Shown piece after piece: positions 50,058 to 58,675 of a DNA stretch of 64,000 nt (positions are counted from its first letter, which is position 1; each line of letters opens with the position of its first letter). The notes under the pieces were generated by a model. It searched no databases, was not told where the DNA came from, and saw nothing but the letters and a program-made list of their open reading frames with translations. Source of the DNA: Actinoplanes palleronii. GTDB taxonomy: Bacteria > Actinomycetota > Actinomycetes > Mycobacteriales > Micromonosporaceae. Location of the stretch: positions 43,551 to 107,550 of the forward strand of contig NZ_BOMS01000090.1 of the NCBI RefSeq assembly GCF_016862315.1, in the 5' to 3' direction. The position numbers were made by a program, and so were the translations under genes.

Positions 50058-52124
50058 ATGAGCGTGAGCCAGCTGTCCCGGCCACACACCACCGGCGCAC
50101 CCGAACCCGGCCGCAACCATCCCCTCGGGGCCACCCCGGACGACGACGGGGTGAACTTCGCCTTCTTCTCCGAGCAGGCCACCGGCGTCCAGCTGCTGAT
50201 CTTCGAGCGGGCCGGCGACGCCGAGCCGGTGCAGACGGTCACCCTGGACCCGGAACACAACCGCAGTTTCACCATCTGGCACGTCTACCTGCGCGGGCTG
50301 CGGGCACCCACGTTCTACGCGCTGCGGGTCACCGGGCCCGAGGGCGAGGACGCCCGGGGACGCGGACAGCGGTTCGACGCGGCCAAGGTGCTGACCGACC
50401 CGTACGCCAAAGGTCTTGATCGAAGTCGTTGGGATCGCGGTGCGGCCTGCGCGCCCGGTGACACCCTCGGCACCTCGCTGCGCTGCGCGGTGATCGACGA
50501 GCGAGACTACGACTGGGCCGGCGACCAGCCGCTGAACCGGCCGATGGCCGAGATGGTCGTCTACGAGATGCACGTCGGCGGGTTCACCCGCTCGCCCGGC
50601 TCCGGGGTGGCGCGGCCCGGCACGTTCGCCGCGGTGACCGAGAAGATCCCGTATCTGACCGCGCTGGGTGTCACCGCCGTGGAGCTGCTGCCGGTCTTCG
50701 ACTTCGACGCGAGCACCGGCAACTACTGGGGTTACAGCACGGCCGGGTTCTTCGCCCCGCACGCCGGATACTGCGAGCAACCGCAGGCCGGCGCGCACGT
50801 CCGGGAGTTCCGCGACATGGTCGCGGCGCTGCACCGGGCCGGGCTCGAGGTGATCCTCGACGTGGTCGTCAACCACACCGACGAGGGCAACCAGCTCGGG
50901 CCGTTGTTCTGCTGGGCCGGGCTGGACAACACCAACTACTACCACCTGGACCGGGCCGACCCGCGCTACTACGACGACTACTCCGGCTGCGGCAACACAC
51001 TGATGGCCAACCACCCGATCGTCACCAAGATGATCGTCGACTGCCTGGAGTACTGGGTCCGGGAGATGCACGTCGACGGGTTCCGGTTCGACGAGGCCGC
51101 CGTGCTGACCCGCGGGCCGGGCGGGGTGATCCTCGACGAGCCGCCGGTGGTCTGGCAGATCGAGCTCTCCGACACGCTGGCCACCACGAAGATCATCGCG
51201 GAGGCGTGGGACGCCGCCGGGGCCTACGAGGTCGGCCACTACCCCGGGTATCGCTGGGCCGAGTGGAACGGGCGGTTCCGCGACACCGTGCGCCGGTTCG
51301 TCCGCGGCGATCCGGGCCTGCTCGGCGCGATGGCCGAACGCCTCGGTGGCAGCGCCGACCTCTACCAGGCGCGCGGGCACCGGCCGGTGAACAGCGTCAA
51401 CTTCGTCACCTGCCACGACGGGTTCACCCTCGCCGACCTGGTCGCCTACGACCGCAAGCACAACGACACCAACGGCGAGGACAACCGGGACGGCAACGAC
51501 GACAACCTGAGCTGGAACTGCGGCGCCGAGGGCCCCACCACCGACCCGGACGTCCTCGCCCTGCGACGGCGGCAGACCAAGAACTTCGCGGCCCTGCTGC
51601 TGTTCTCCCGCGGCGTCCCGATGATCACCGCCGGTGACGAGGCCGGACGCAGCCAGCAGGGCAACAACAACGCGTACTGCCAGGACAACCCGGTCGGCTG
51701 GTTCGACTGGAGTCTGCCCGGCGCGAACGCGGACCTGCTGCGCTTCTGGACCGGCCTGATCGCGCTGCGCCGCCGGCACCGGGTGCTGCGCCGCGACGAG
51801 TTCTACACCGGACGCGACGTCACCTGGCACGGCACCCAGCTGCCGCCGCCGGACTGGGACGACCCGCAGGGCCGCGCCTTCGCCTGCACCCTGACCGGCG
51901 TCGGCGACGACCCCGACCTGCTCCTGATGATGAACATGCACTCGGCACCACTGGAATTCCAGTTCGACCCGGAGCGCCGCTGGGCGCGGACGGTCGACAC
52001 CGCACTCGACTCACCGGCCGACATCGCCGACCCGGGCACCGAACAGCCGGTCACCACCGCCGGCTACCTGGTCACCGCGCACAGCGTCGTGCTGCTGCAG
52101 TCCCTCTCTGGAGACACGCCATGA
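50058..52124 (+). CDS. glgX: Glycogen debranching enzyme GlgX (isoamylase-type)
   Basis: A 688-residue GH13 enzyme that cleaves alpha-1,6 branches, close to the usual GlgX length. The N-terminal domain (GATPDDDGVNFAFFSEQATG) is followed by the barrel. The catalytic residues fit: Asp at ~345 in GFRFDEAAV, Glu at ~380 in IAEAWDAAG, and the third Asp in TCHDGFTLADLV. The usual FRFDLAS reads FRFDEAA here, a small departure at the nucleophile. It is the first gene of an eight-gene operon and overlaps the next by four bases (ATGA). Confidence 0.93.
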   Translation: MSVSQLSRPHTTGAPEPGRNHPLGATPDDDGVNFAFFSEQATGVQLLIFERAGDAEPVQTVTLDPEHNRSFTIWHVYLRGLRAPTFYALRVTGPEGEDARGRGQRFDAAKVLTDPYAKGLDRSRWDRGAACAPGDTLGTSLRCAVIDERDYDWAGDQPLNRPMAEMVVYEMHVGGFTRSPGSGVARPGTFAAVTEKIPYLTALGVTAVELLPVFDFDASTGNYWGYSTAGFFAPHAGYCEQPQAGAHVREFRDMVAALHRAGLEVILDVVVNHTDEGNQLGPLFCWAGLDNTNYYHLDRADPRYYDDYSGCGNTLMANHPIVTKMIVDCLEYWVREMHVDGFRFDEAAVLTRGPGGVILDEPPVVWQIELSDTLATTKIIAEAWDAAGAYEVGHYPGYRWAEWNGRFRDTVRRFVRGDPGLLGAMAERLGGSADLYQARGHRPVNSVNFVTCHDGFTLADLVAYDRKHNDTNGEDNRDGNDDNLSWNCGAEGPTTDPDVLALRRRQTKNFAALLLFSRGVPMITAGDEAGRSQQGNNNAYCQDNPVGWFDWSLPGANADLLRFWTGLIALRRRHRVLRRDEFYTGRDVTWHGTQLPPPDWDDPQGRAFACTLTGVGDDPDLLLMMNMHSAPLEFQFDPERRWARTVDTALDSPADIADPGTEQPVTTAGYLVTAHSVVLLQSLSGDTP

Positions 52125-54310
52125 ACCCCGCCACCGATCCGGGCACCCGGGTCAACCAGATCGACTTCACCTTCTCCGACATGATCGCCGGGTACGTGAC
52201 CGGCTACGACCCGGCCACCGACACCCTCGGGCTGCGCACCTCCGACGGCCGCCCGTACGCCGCCCGGCTCACCACGAACACCGTGGCCGAGATGCTGCGC
52301 AACCTGGGCGAGGCCTACGTCGACGCCGGCGCCCAGCTGCGCGGGCTGCTGCAGCCCGGCCGCTTCGTGCACGTCTACGGCGTGTTCTACCCCGGCGAGG
52401 CCAACGGCACCGGGTTCGAGGCCAAGCACGTGCTGCTGTTCGGCAAGGACGCCGACGAGTACCGGTTCGAGTCACCGGACTGGTGGCAGCGCCAGGTCCG
52501 CGCGATCGGCGACTTCTACCTGCAGGCCGAGTTCGGCGGCGCGGGCGCGGGCTACGACTACCACGGCTACCGCACCGACCTGTCGATGCTCGGCACCAAG
52601 ACCAAGGCGGTCCGGCAGGAGACCGACACGATGTCCCGGATGGTGTACGGGCTCGCCACGTCGTACCTGCTCAGCGGCGGGCAGGCCTACCTGGACGCGG
52701 CGATCGCCGGCGCCGACTACCTGATCGAGCACTTCTGCGCGGTGGATCGCAGCCAGCAGATCGCCTACTGGTACCACGCCATCGACATCGCGCCCGACGG
52801 CGGCGAGCGCAAGATCCTGGCGTCCGAGTTCGGCGACGACTACAACGCGATCCCCTGCTACGAGCAGATCTACGCGATCGCCGGGATCACCCAGGTGTAC
52901 CGGGCCACCGGCGAGGCCCGGCTGCGCGAGGTGATCGACCTGACCATCAACCTGTTCGAGAAGTACTTCCGCGACCCGGAACGCGGCGGCTACTACTCGC
53001 ACATCGACCCGGTGACGTTCGACCCGCACAGCCCGGCGCTGGACGCCGACGGGCGCACCAACGCCGACCGCAAGAACTGGAACTCGGTCGGCGACCACAT
53101 CCCGGCGTACCTGATCAACCTCTTCCTGGCCACCGGCGAGCAGCGCTACGCGGACCTGCTCGAGGACTGCTGCGACACGGTGGTGAAGTACTTCCCCGAC
53201 TACGACGACAGCCCGTTCGTGCAGGAGAAGTTCTTCGGTGACTGGCGCAAGGACCAGACCTACGGCCAGCAGCAGAACCGGGCCATCGTCGGGCACAACC
53301 TGAAGATCGCCTGGAACCTGATGCGGATGAACAACCTGCGGCCCAAGGACGCGTACGTCACGATGGCCACCCGGATCGCCGACCTGATGCCCCGCGTCGG
53401 CGCCGACCCGCAACGCGGTGGCTGGTACGACATGGTCGAGCGGGTCACCGCGCCGGGCGAGACGTTCCACCGCCTGGTCTGGCACGACCGGAAAGCCTGG
53501 TGGCAGCAGGAGCAGGGCATCCTCGCCTACCTGATCCTGGACGGCGTGCTGGACCGCCCCGAGTACGCGAAACAGGCCCGCGAGGGCGCCGCCTTCTACA
53601 ACGCCTGGATGCTCGACACCGACGCCGGCGGCGTCTACTTCAACGTGCTGTCCAACGGCGTGCCGTTCGAGCTGGGCGGCGAACGCAGCAAGGGCTCACA
53701 CGCGATGGGCATGTACCACAGCGCCGAGCTCGGCTACCTGGCCGCCGTCTACGGCAACCTGCTGCGCCGCGAGCAGCCCCTCGACCTGTGGTTCCAGCCC
53801 CGCCCCGGCGCGTTCGGCTCGGTGCTGCGGGTCGCGCCCGACCTGCTGCCGCCCGGCCGTACCCAGATCCTGCAAGTGTGGATCAACGGGCACGACCATC
53901 ACGACTTCGACCCCGGCGGGCTCACCGTCACCCTGCCGCACAGCGACCAGCCACAGACCGTACGGGTCCGGATGACCCCGGTCGGTGTCGCGTTCAGCGC
54001 CGACCTGATCGGCACCGACGGTGACCGGGCCGATCTGGCGCTGGCCGGCACCCTGGGCCTGGACGGCCTGCCGGCACTGCACGAGCGGCTCGCCGAGGCA
54101 CAGGCGGCCGGCTGCACCACCATGGTGCTCGACGTGCACGACCTGCGGCACCTCGACCCGGCGGCGGCCCGCGACCTGGCAGTCACCCGCCAGCACGCCG
54201 GCTTCGCGCTCACCCTGGTCAACGCGGTCGGCCAAGTCGCCGAGCAGCTCAAGGACAGCGACCTCGGCTCGGAACTGGCCGGCGCCGGCGCGACCGGGGG
54301 CCGGTCATGA
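52121..54310 (+). CDS. AGE-type (alpha/alpha)6 sugar epimerase/isomerase with C-terminal STAS-like domain
   Basis: A 729-residue protein. After ~110 residues of a beta-type domain, the AGE barrel (~115-560) has WWQRQVRAIGDFYLQAEF and two candidate catalytic histidines: VGHNLKIAW (~391) and GSHAMGMYHSAELGY (~525). The last ~90 residues read like a STAS or anti-sigma antagonist fold (TTMVLDVHDLRHLDPAAARD), preceded by a beta-sandwich-like part. AGE enzymes epimerise at C2 or isomerise aldoses. It overlaps both neighbours by four bases. The fusion is unusual and its substrate is unknown. Confidence 0.82.
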   Translation: MNPATDPGTRVNQIDFTFSDMIAGYVTGYDPATDTLGLRTSDGRPYAARLTTNTVAEMLRNLGEAYVDAGAQLRGLLQPGRFVHVYGVFYPGEANGTGFEAKHVLLFGKDADEYRFESPDWWQRQVRAIGDFYLQAEFGGAGAGYDYHGYRTDLSMLGTKTKAVRQETDTMSRMVYGLATSYLLSGGQAYLDAAIAGADYLIEHFCAVDRSQQIAYWYHAIDIAPDGGERKILASEFGDDYNAIPCYEQIYAIAGITQVYRATGEARLREVIDLTINLFEKYFRDPERGGYYSHIDPVTFDPHSPALDADGRTNADRKNWNSVGDHIPAYLINLFLATGEQRYADLLEDCCDTVVKYFPDYDDSPFVQEKFFGDWRKDQTYGQQQNRAIVGHNLKIAWNLMRMNNLRPKDAYVTMATRIADLMPRVGADPQRGGWYDMVERVTAPGETFHRLVWHDRKAWWQQEQGILAYLILDGVLDRPEYAKQAREGAAFYNAWMLDTDAGGVYFNVLSNGVPFELGGERSKGSHAMGMYHSAELGYLAAVYGNLLRREQPLDLWFQPRPGAFGSVLRVAPDLLPPGRTQILQVWINGHDHHDFDPGGLTVTLPHSDQPQTVRVRMTPVGVAFSADLIGTDGDRADLALAGTLGLDGLPALHERLAEAQAAGCTTMVLDVHDLRHLDPAAARDLAVTRQHAGFALTLVNAVGQVAEQLKDSDLGSELAGAGATGGRS

Positions 54311-55170
54311 CCACGGTGCTGTTCGCGATCTCCGAATGGGGCTACTGGGGCGAGGAACTGGTCGGCCCCCTGGAAGCCTGCGACGCGGCCGGATACCAGG
54401 TCGAGTTCGTCACCCCGACCGGCGCCCGGCCCACCCCGCTCGCCGTCAGCATGGACCCGTCCTACGCCGACCCGCCGCAGGGCAAGTCGGTGACCAGCGC
54501 GGAGATGGCCGCCAAGACCCGGGACCTGCACGCCGGCGACCGGATGGACAAGCCGCACGACCTCAGCGGCTGGGTGCCGGAGCGGCCCTACCCCAGCTCA
54601 CCGACCTACCTGCGCGACGCCGAGGAGTACTACCGCCGGGTCGAGCGGGTGATCGCCGACGACCTGCCGGCCTACGACGCGCTGGTGATCGTCGGTGGCA
54701 GCGGCGCCATGGTCGACCTGGCCAACAACCAGCGGCTGCACGAGCTGATCCTCGGCTTCGTCCGGCACGACCGGCCGGTCGCCGCGGTCTGTTACGGCGT
54801 CGCGGCACTGGCCTTCGCCCGGGACCCGCTGCGCAAACTCAGCATCATCCGCGGCAAACGGGTCACCGGCCACCCGATCGACTACGACTACCACGACGGC
54901 ACCGGCTTCGAGGGCCCGCACGCGCTGGACGGCTCCACCACCGGCTTCGGCGACGGCTACGTCAACTTCGGGCCGCCGTTCTACCCGCTCGAATTCATCC
55001 TGCGCGACGCCGTCGGCCCGGACGGCGAGTTCATCGGCAACGTCGGGCACGCCGAATCGGTGATCGTGGACTACCCGTTCGTCACCGCCCGCTCCACCGA
55101 GTCCTCGATCGGCTGCGGGCGCGCGCTGGTCGACGTGCTCGACCACGGCAAGCGACGGTACGGCTGGTGA
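54307..55170 (+). CDS. DJ-1/PfpI-family protein, long form
   Basis: A 287-residue class I glutamine-amidotransferase-fold protein. VIVGGSGAMVDLANN precedes the nucleophile elbow AAVCYGVAAL, with the catalytic Cys. A large lid (VTGHPIDYDYHDGTGF) follows. Members include glyoxalases (DJ-1/Hsp31), proteases and hydratases. It overlaps its neighbours (ATGA upstream, GTGA downstream). The exact reaction is not inferable. Confidence 0.88.
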   Translation: MTTVLFAISEWGYWGEELVGPLEACDAAGYQVEFVTPTGARPTPLAVSMDPSYADPPQGKSVTSAEMAAKTRDLHAGDRMDKPHDLSGWVPERPYPSSPTYLRDAEEYYRRVERVIADDLPAYDALVIVGGSGAMVDLANNQRLHELILGFVRHDRPVAAVCYGVAALAFARDPLRKLSIIRGKRVTGHPIDYDYHDGTGFEGPHALDGSTTGFGDGYVNFGPPFYPLEFILRDAVGPDGEFIGNVGHAESVIVDYPFVTARSTESSIGCGRALVDVLDHGKRRYGW

Positions 55171-55766
55171 GCGGCCCGCTGACCGGTCACCGGATCGCCG
55201 TGCTGATGGAGAGCGACTTCTACGAGCACGAGATCTGGTACTACTCGTACCGGTTCCCCGAGGAGGGCGCCGACCTGCACTTCCTCACCCGGCTGTGGGG
55301 GCAGGAGTCGCTCACCTTCACCGGCCACGAGTACCGGGCCCCGTTCGTCTGCACGGAGTCCTTCGAGAACGTCGACGACGACACGCTGCGCTCCTACTCG
55401 GCGATCATCGTGCCGTCGGCCATGGTCAGTGACCGGCTGCGCTACAGCGAGGACCTGACCAAGCTGCCGCCGGCCACCGATTTCGTCCGCCGGGCCTTCG
55501 CCGAGCCCACCATCGTCAAAGGCATCATCTGTCACGGGTTGTGGCTGCTCGCCCGGGTGCCCGAGCTGGTCAGCGGCCGCCGTCTGACCTGCCACCCCAA
55601 TCTGTACGGCGACGCGCTCAACATGGGCGCCCGCTACGTGGACCAGGACGTGGTCGTCGACGGTGACCTGGTCACCGGGCGCACCGGCGCGCAGGCCGGG
55701 GTGTTCGCCCGCACCGTCATCGAGCAGGTCCAGCAGCGCGCCGTCGTCGGGGCGGGTGCCCGATGA
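55167..55766 (+). CDS. DJ-1/PfpI-family protein, short form
   Basis: A 199-residue protein that starts at a GTG overlapping the previous stop. KGIICHGLWLL is the nucleophile elbow with Cys, and ARYVDQDVVVDGDLVTGR is the standard PfpI C-terminal block. It is a different subgroup from its neighbour, closer to PfpI/YajL. Together they may form a hetero-oligomer or act in series on a dicarbonyl intermediate. It overlaps the next gene by four bases (ATGA). Confidence 0.87.
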   Translation: MSGPLTGHRIAVLMESDFYEHEIWYYSYRFPEEGADLHFLTRLWGQESLTFTGHEYRAPFVCTESFENVDDDTLRSYSAIIVPSAMVSDRLRYSEDLTKLPPATDFVRRAFAEPTIVKGIICHGLWLLARVPELVSGRRLTCHPNLYGDALNMGARYVDQDVVVDGDLVTGRTGAQAGVFARTVIEQVQQRAVVGAGAR

Positions 55767-57451
55767 CCACGACCGCGGCCCGCACCCCGGACCGGCTCGC
55801 CACCGGGCACCGGCGGCTGCTCGAACAGCTGCGCGCCGACGGGGTGCGCCACCTGTTCGGCAACCCCGGCTCCAGCGAGGAGGGCCTGCTCGACGAGGTG
55901 GCCCGCTTCCCCGACATCGACTACGTGCTGGGCCTGCAGGAGGCCGCGGTGGTGTGCACCGCCGACGGGTACGCCCAGGCCACCGGCCGGCCCAGCGTGG
56001 TGCTGCTGCACAGCGGCGTGGGCCTGGGCAACGCCGTGGGCAGCCTCTACCACGCGCTGCGCCGGCAGACGCCGATGCTGGTGCTGGCCGGGGAGGCCGG
56101 GGTCGCGTACGACGCCCTCGAGGCGCACATGGCGGTGAACCTGGTCGACATCGCCCGGCCGGTCACCAAGTACGCCGCCCGGGTCACCCACCCGGCGAGC
56201 CTGCTGCGGCTGATCCGCCGGGCGCTGAAGGTGGCCGCCACCCCACCACGCGGGCCGGTGTTCCTCGCCCTGCCACAGGACGTGCTCGACCAGCTCGCCG
56301 ACGAGCCGATCGTGCCGACGGTGGTGCCGGACACCCGGGTCGTACCGGAAAAGGGGTCGATCCAGGCCGCGGCCCGCCTGTTCGCCGCGGCCCAGGCCCC
56401 GGTGATCCTGGCCGGCGACGGCATCGCGGCCTCCGGCGGCGCCGAGGAACTGGTCCGGTTCGCCGAGACCTGGGGCGCCACGGTGCACGGCGCGATGGCC
56501 TCCGAGCTGGTCATGCCGTGGACGCACCCGCTGTGGGGCGGGCTGACCGGGCACATGTTCGGCACCGACAGCGCCGCGCTGGTCGCGCAGGCCGACGCGG
56601 TGCTGATCTGCGGCACCTACGTGTTCCCGGACGTCTTCCCGGAGCTCGGCGACGTGTTCCGGCCCGGCGCCACCGTCGTGCACGTCGACCTCGACCCGTA
56701 CGCGATCGCCAAGAACCACCCGGTGACCGCCGGGCTGCTCGGCGATCCGCGGCTGACCCTGCGGGCGCTGACCGGCGCCCTCGACGAGGCGATGACCGGC
56801 CCGCAGCGGCAGACCGCGGCCGAACGGGTCCGCCGGCACGGCGCCCGGCGCACCGCCGCCCTGGACCAGGCCCGCACCGCCGACCTGGCACACGCCGGCG
56901 ACACCCCGCTGGGCATGGCCGCCGTCGCCGCCTGCCTGGCCGGCCTGCTGCCGGACGACGCGATCATCTTCGACGAGGCGCTGACGAACTCGCCGGCGCT
57001 GACCCGGTGGCTGCCGCCGAGCCGGCCCGGGCACTTCTTCCAGACGCCCGGCGGCACGCTCGGCGTCGGCATCCCCGGCGCGATCGGCGCGAAACTCGCC
57101 CACCCCGGTCGTACCGTGCTGGGTTTCACCGGCGACGGCGGCGGCATGTACACCTGCCAGGCGTTGTGGACCGCCGCGCACCACCGGATCGCGGCGAAGT
57201 TCGTGGTCTGCCACAACGGCGGCTACCAGCTGCTCAAGGACAACCTGGCCCGCTACCGCCAGGACCCGGCCGACACCACGTTCCCGGAGTTCTTCGACGT
57301 CCGCGAACCTCGCGTCGACTACGTGGCCCTCGCGGCCGCTCTCGGCGTGCCGGCCGCCCGGGTCGAGCACGCCGCCGACCTGCCCGGCACCCTGCGCACC
57401 ATGCTCGATCACGACGGCCCGTACCTCGTCGAAGCCGTCCTCGGCCATTGA
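55763..57451 (+). CDS. Thiamine diphosphate-dependent decarboxylase/carboligase (benzoylformate decarboxylase-like)
   Basis: A 562-residue three-domain TPP enzyme. LFGNPGSSEEGLLDEV and LLHSGVGLGNA match the active-site Ser and His of benzoylformate decarboxylase, with the cofactor-activating Glu in LQEAAVV. The TPP site is TGDGGGMY and VCHNGGY. It should decarboxylate or ligate a 2-oxo acid. Acetolactate synthase is less likely, since no regulatory subunit and no FAD motif are seen. It lies in the middle of the operon. Confidence 0.9.
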   Translation: MTTTAARTPDRLATGHRRLLEQLRADGVRHLFGNPGSSEEGLLDEVARFPDIDYVLGLQEAAVVCTADGYAQATGRPSVVLLHSGVGLGNAVGSLYHALRRQTPMLVLAGEAGVAYDALEAHMAVNLVDIARPVTKYAARVTHPASLLRLIRRALKVAATPPRGPVFLALPQDVLDQLADEPIVPTVVPDTRVVPEKGSIQAAARLFAAAQAPVILAGDGIAASGGAEELVRFAETWGATVHGAMASELVMPWTHPLWGGLTGHMFGTDSAALVAQADAVLICGTYVFPDVFPELGDVFRPGATVVHVDLDPYAIAKNHPVTAGLLGDPRLTLRALTGALDEAMTGPQRQTAAERVRRHGARRTAALDQARTADLAHAGDTPLGMAAVAACLAGLLPDDAIIFDEALTNSPALTRWLPPSRPGHFFQTPGGTLGVGIPGAIGAKLAHPGRTVLGFTGDGGGMYTCQALWTAAHHRIAAKFVVCHNGGYQLLKDNLARYRQDPADTTFPEFFDVREPRVDYVALAAALGVPAARVEHAADLPGTLRTMLDHDGPYLVEAVLGH

Positions 57452-57465
57452 AAGGGATCACCACT

Positions 57466-57873
57466 GTGACCACCATGCCCGGAACCCTCGCCGACTCGGT
57501 GTCCGCGTTCACCGCGTCCTGGTTCGCCGGCCTCGACCGGCACGCGCCGTCCGAGGAGTTGGAGAACTCCCTGTCCACCACCACGCTCGAGATGGTGTTC
57601 CCGGAGCGCACGCTGCGCTCGATCGCCGAGTTCCGCGACTGGTACACGGGCGTCTGCCTCGCCTACACCGCCGAGGAGCACACCGTCGAACAGGTCGACA
57701 TCACCTCCGCCGACGACGACATCGAGGTGACCGTGGTGGTGCTGTGGCGCGCCACCCGCACGTCGGACGACACCCGGCTGGCGATGCGAGCCCGCCAGAC
57801 GTGGCGGCTGGCCCGGGCCGGGACCAGCTTCGTGATCACCCTGTACCGCGTCGACGACCTGACCGCGATCTGA
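57466..57873 (+). CDS. NTF2/SnoaL-like protein A
   Basis: A 135-residue cone-shaped alpha+beta barrel protein. FTASWFAGLDRHAPSEEL and LRSIAEFRDWYTGVCLAY are its helices, ending in strands with VVVLWRATR and RQTWRLAR. The GTG at 57466 has AAGGGA eight bases upstream. Such proteins act as isomerases, cyclases or binding partners. It follows the TPP enzyme by 14 bases. Confidence 0.78.
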   Translation: MTTMPGTLADSVSAFTASWFAGLDRHAPSEELENSLSTTTLEMVFPERTLRSIAEFRDWYTGVCLAYTAEEHTVEQVDITSADDDIEVTVVVLWRATRTSDDTRLAMRARQTWRLARAGTSFVITLYRVDDLTAI

Positions 57874-57878
57874 CCGCC

Positions 57879-58256
57879 GTGGACACCAGAGAGGTCGTCG
57901 ACCGCTACTACGAGCTGGCCAACGCGGGGCAGTGGGACGCCTGGTGCGACCTGTTCGCCGCCGACACGCGGATGGACGAGCAGCTCGCCGGGCACGTGGA
58001 AGGCCGGGAGACGCTGCGGGAGATGGTCAAGAGCTTTCCGCGTACGTACGCCAGCTTCGCCAACCGCCCCCGCCACGTCGTCATCTCGGACACGCACGCG
58101 GCCGTCGTGTCGCACATCTCCGGCCTGACCCGGCAGGGCGCGTCGGTGGAGGCGGAGGTGTGCAACTACTTCGAGGTGGCCGGCGGCCAGATCACCTACA
58201 TGGCCAACTTCCACGACACCGTCCCGTTCGCGCCGGTCCTGCACCCCGCGTCATGA
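57879..58256 (+). CDS. NTF2/SnoaL-like protein B
   Basis: A 125-residue SnoaL-like protein. VVDRYYELANAGQWDAWCDLFAADTRM is the classical first helix pair, and NYFEVAGGQITYMANFHD the last strands. It starts at a GTG five bases after protein A and overlaps the next gene (ATGA). It could pair with protein A as a heterodimer. Confidence 0.82.
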   Translation: MDTREVVDRYYELANAGQWDAWCDLFAADTRMDEQLAGHVEGRETLREMVKSFPRTYASFANRPRHVVISDTHAAVVSHISGLTRQGASVEAEVCNYFEVAGGQITYMANFHDTVPFAPVLHPAS

Positions 58257-58675
58257 CCGCCCCGCAGGTGGCGCGCTGGTCGCACGTCGGCCTCAACTGC
58301 CGCGACCAGCACGCCACGGAACGGTTCTACCGCGACGTGTTCGGTTTCCGCCGGGCCCGGGTGGTCAGCACCGGCGACGCCGAGGTGGTGTTCCTGCGCC
58401 AGGGCGACATCCACCTGGAGCTGTTCGACGCCGCGGGGCAGCCGGCCGCGGCGTCCGGCGGAGACGGACCGCGAGGGCCGGGCACCATCCGGCACCTGGC
58501 CTTCGCGGTCGACGACCTGGACGCGTTCGTGGCCGCCATCCCCGGCGGCGCGGACGTGTCGCTCGGGCCGCTGTCCTTCGACGAGTTCATCCCGGGCTGG
58601 CGCACCGTCTGGGTCAATGACCCGGACGGCGTGATCGTCGAGATCAGCCAGGGCTACACCGACGCGCCGGACTAG
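58253..58675 (+). CDS. Glyoxalase/VOC superfamily protein
   Basis: A 140-residue VOC-fold metalloenzyme. WSHVGLNCRDQHATERFYRD and RHLAFAVDDLDAFV are the two beta-alpha-beta halves. Likely metal ligands are His in SHVGL, Glu in LELFD, His in RHLAF and Glu in VEISQG. Members include glyoxalase I, dioxygenases and epimerases. It is the last gene of the operon and overlaps the convergent hydroxylase by four bases. Confidence 0.88.
   Translation: MTAPQVARWSHVGLNCRDQHATERFYRDVFGFRRARVVSTGDAEVVFLRQGDIHLELFDAAGQPAAASGGDGPRGPGTIRHLAFAVDDLDAFVAAIPGGADVSLGPLSFDEFIPGWRTVWVNDPDGVIVEISQGYTDAPD

Noticed and set aside
55763..57451. TPP enzyme considered as acetolactate synthase large subunit
   Set aside because: Active-site Ser/His pattern is of benzoylformate decarboxylase type and no small subunit gene is present.
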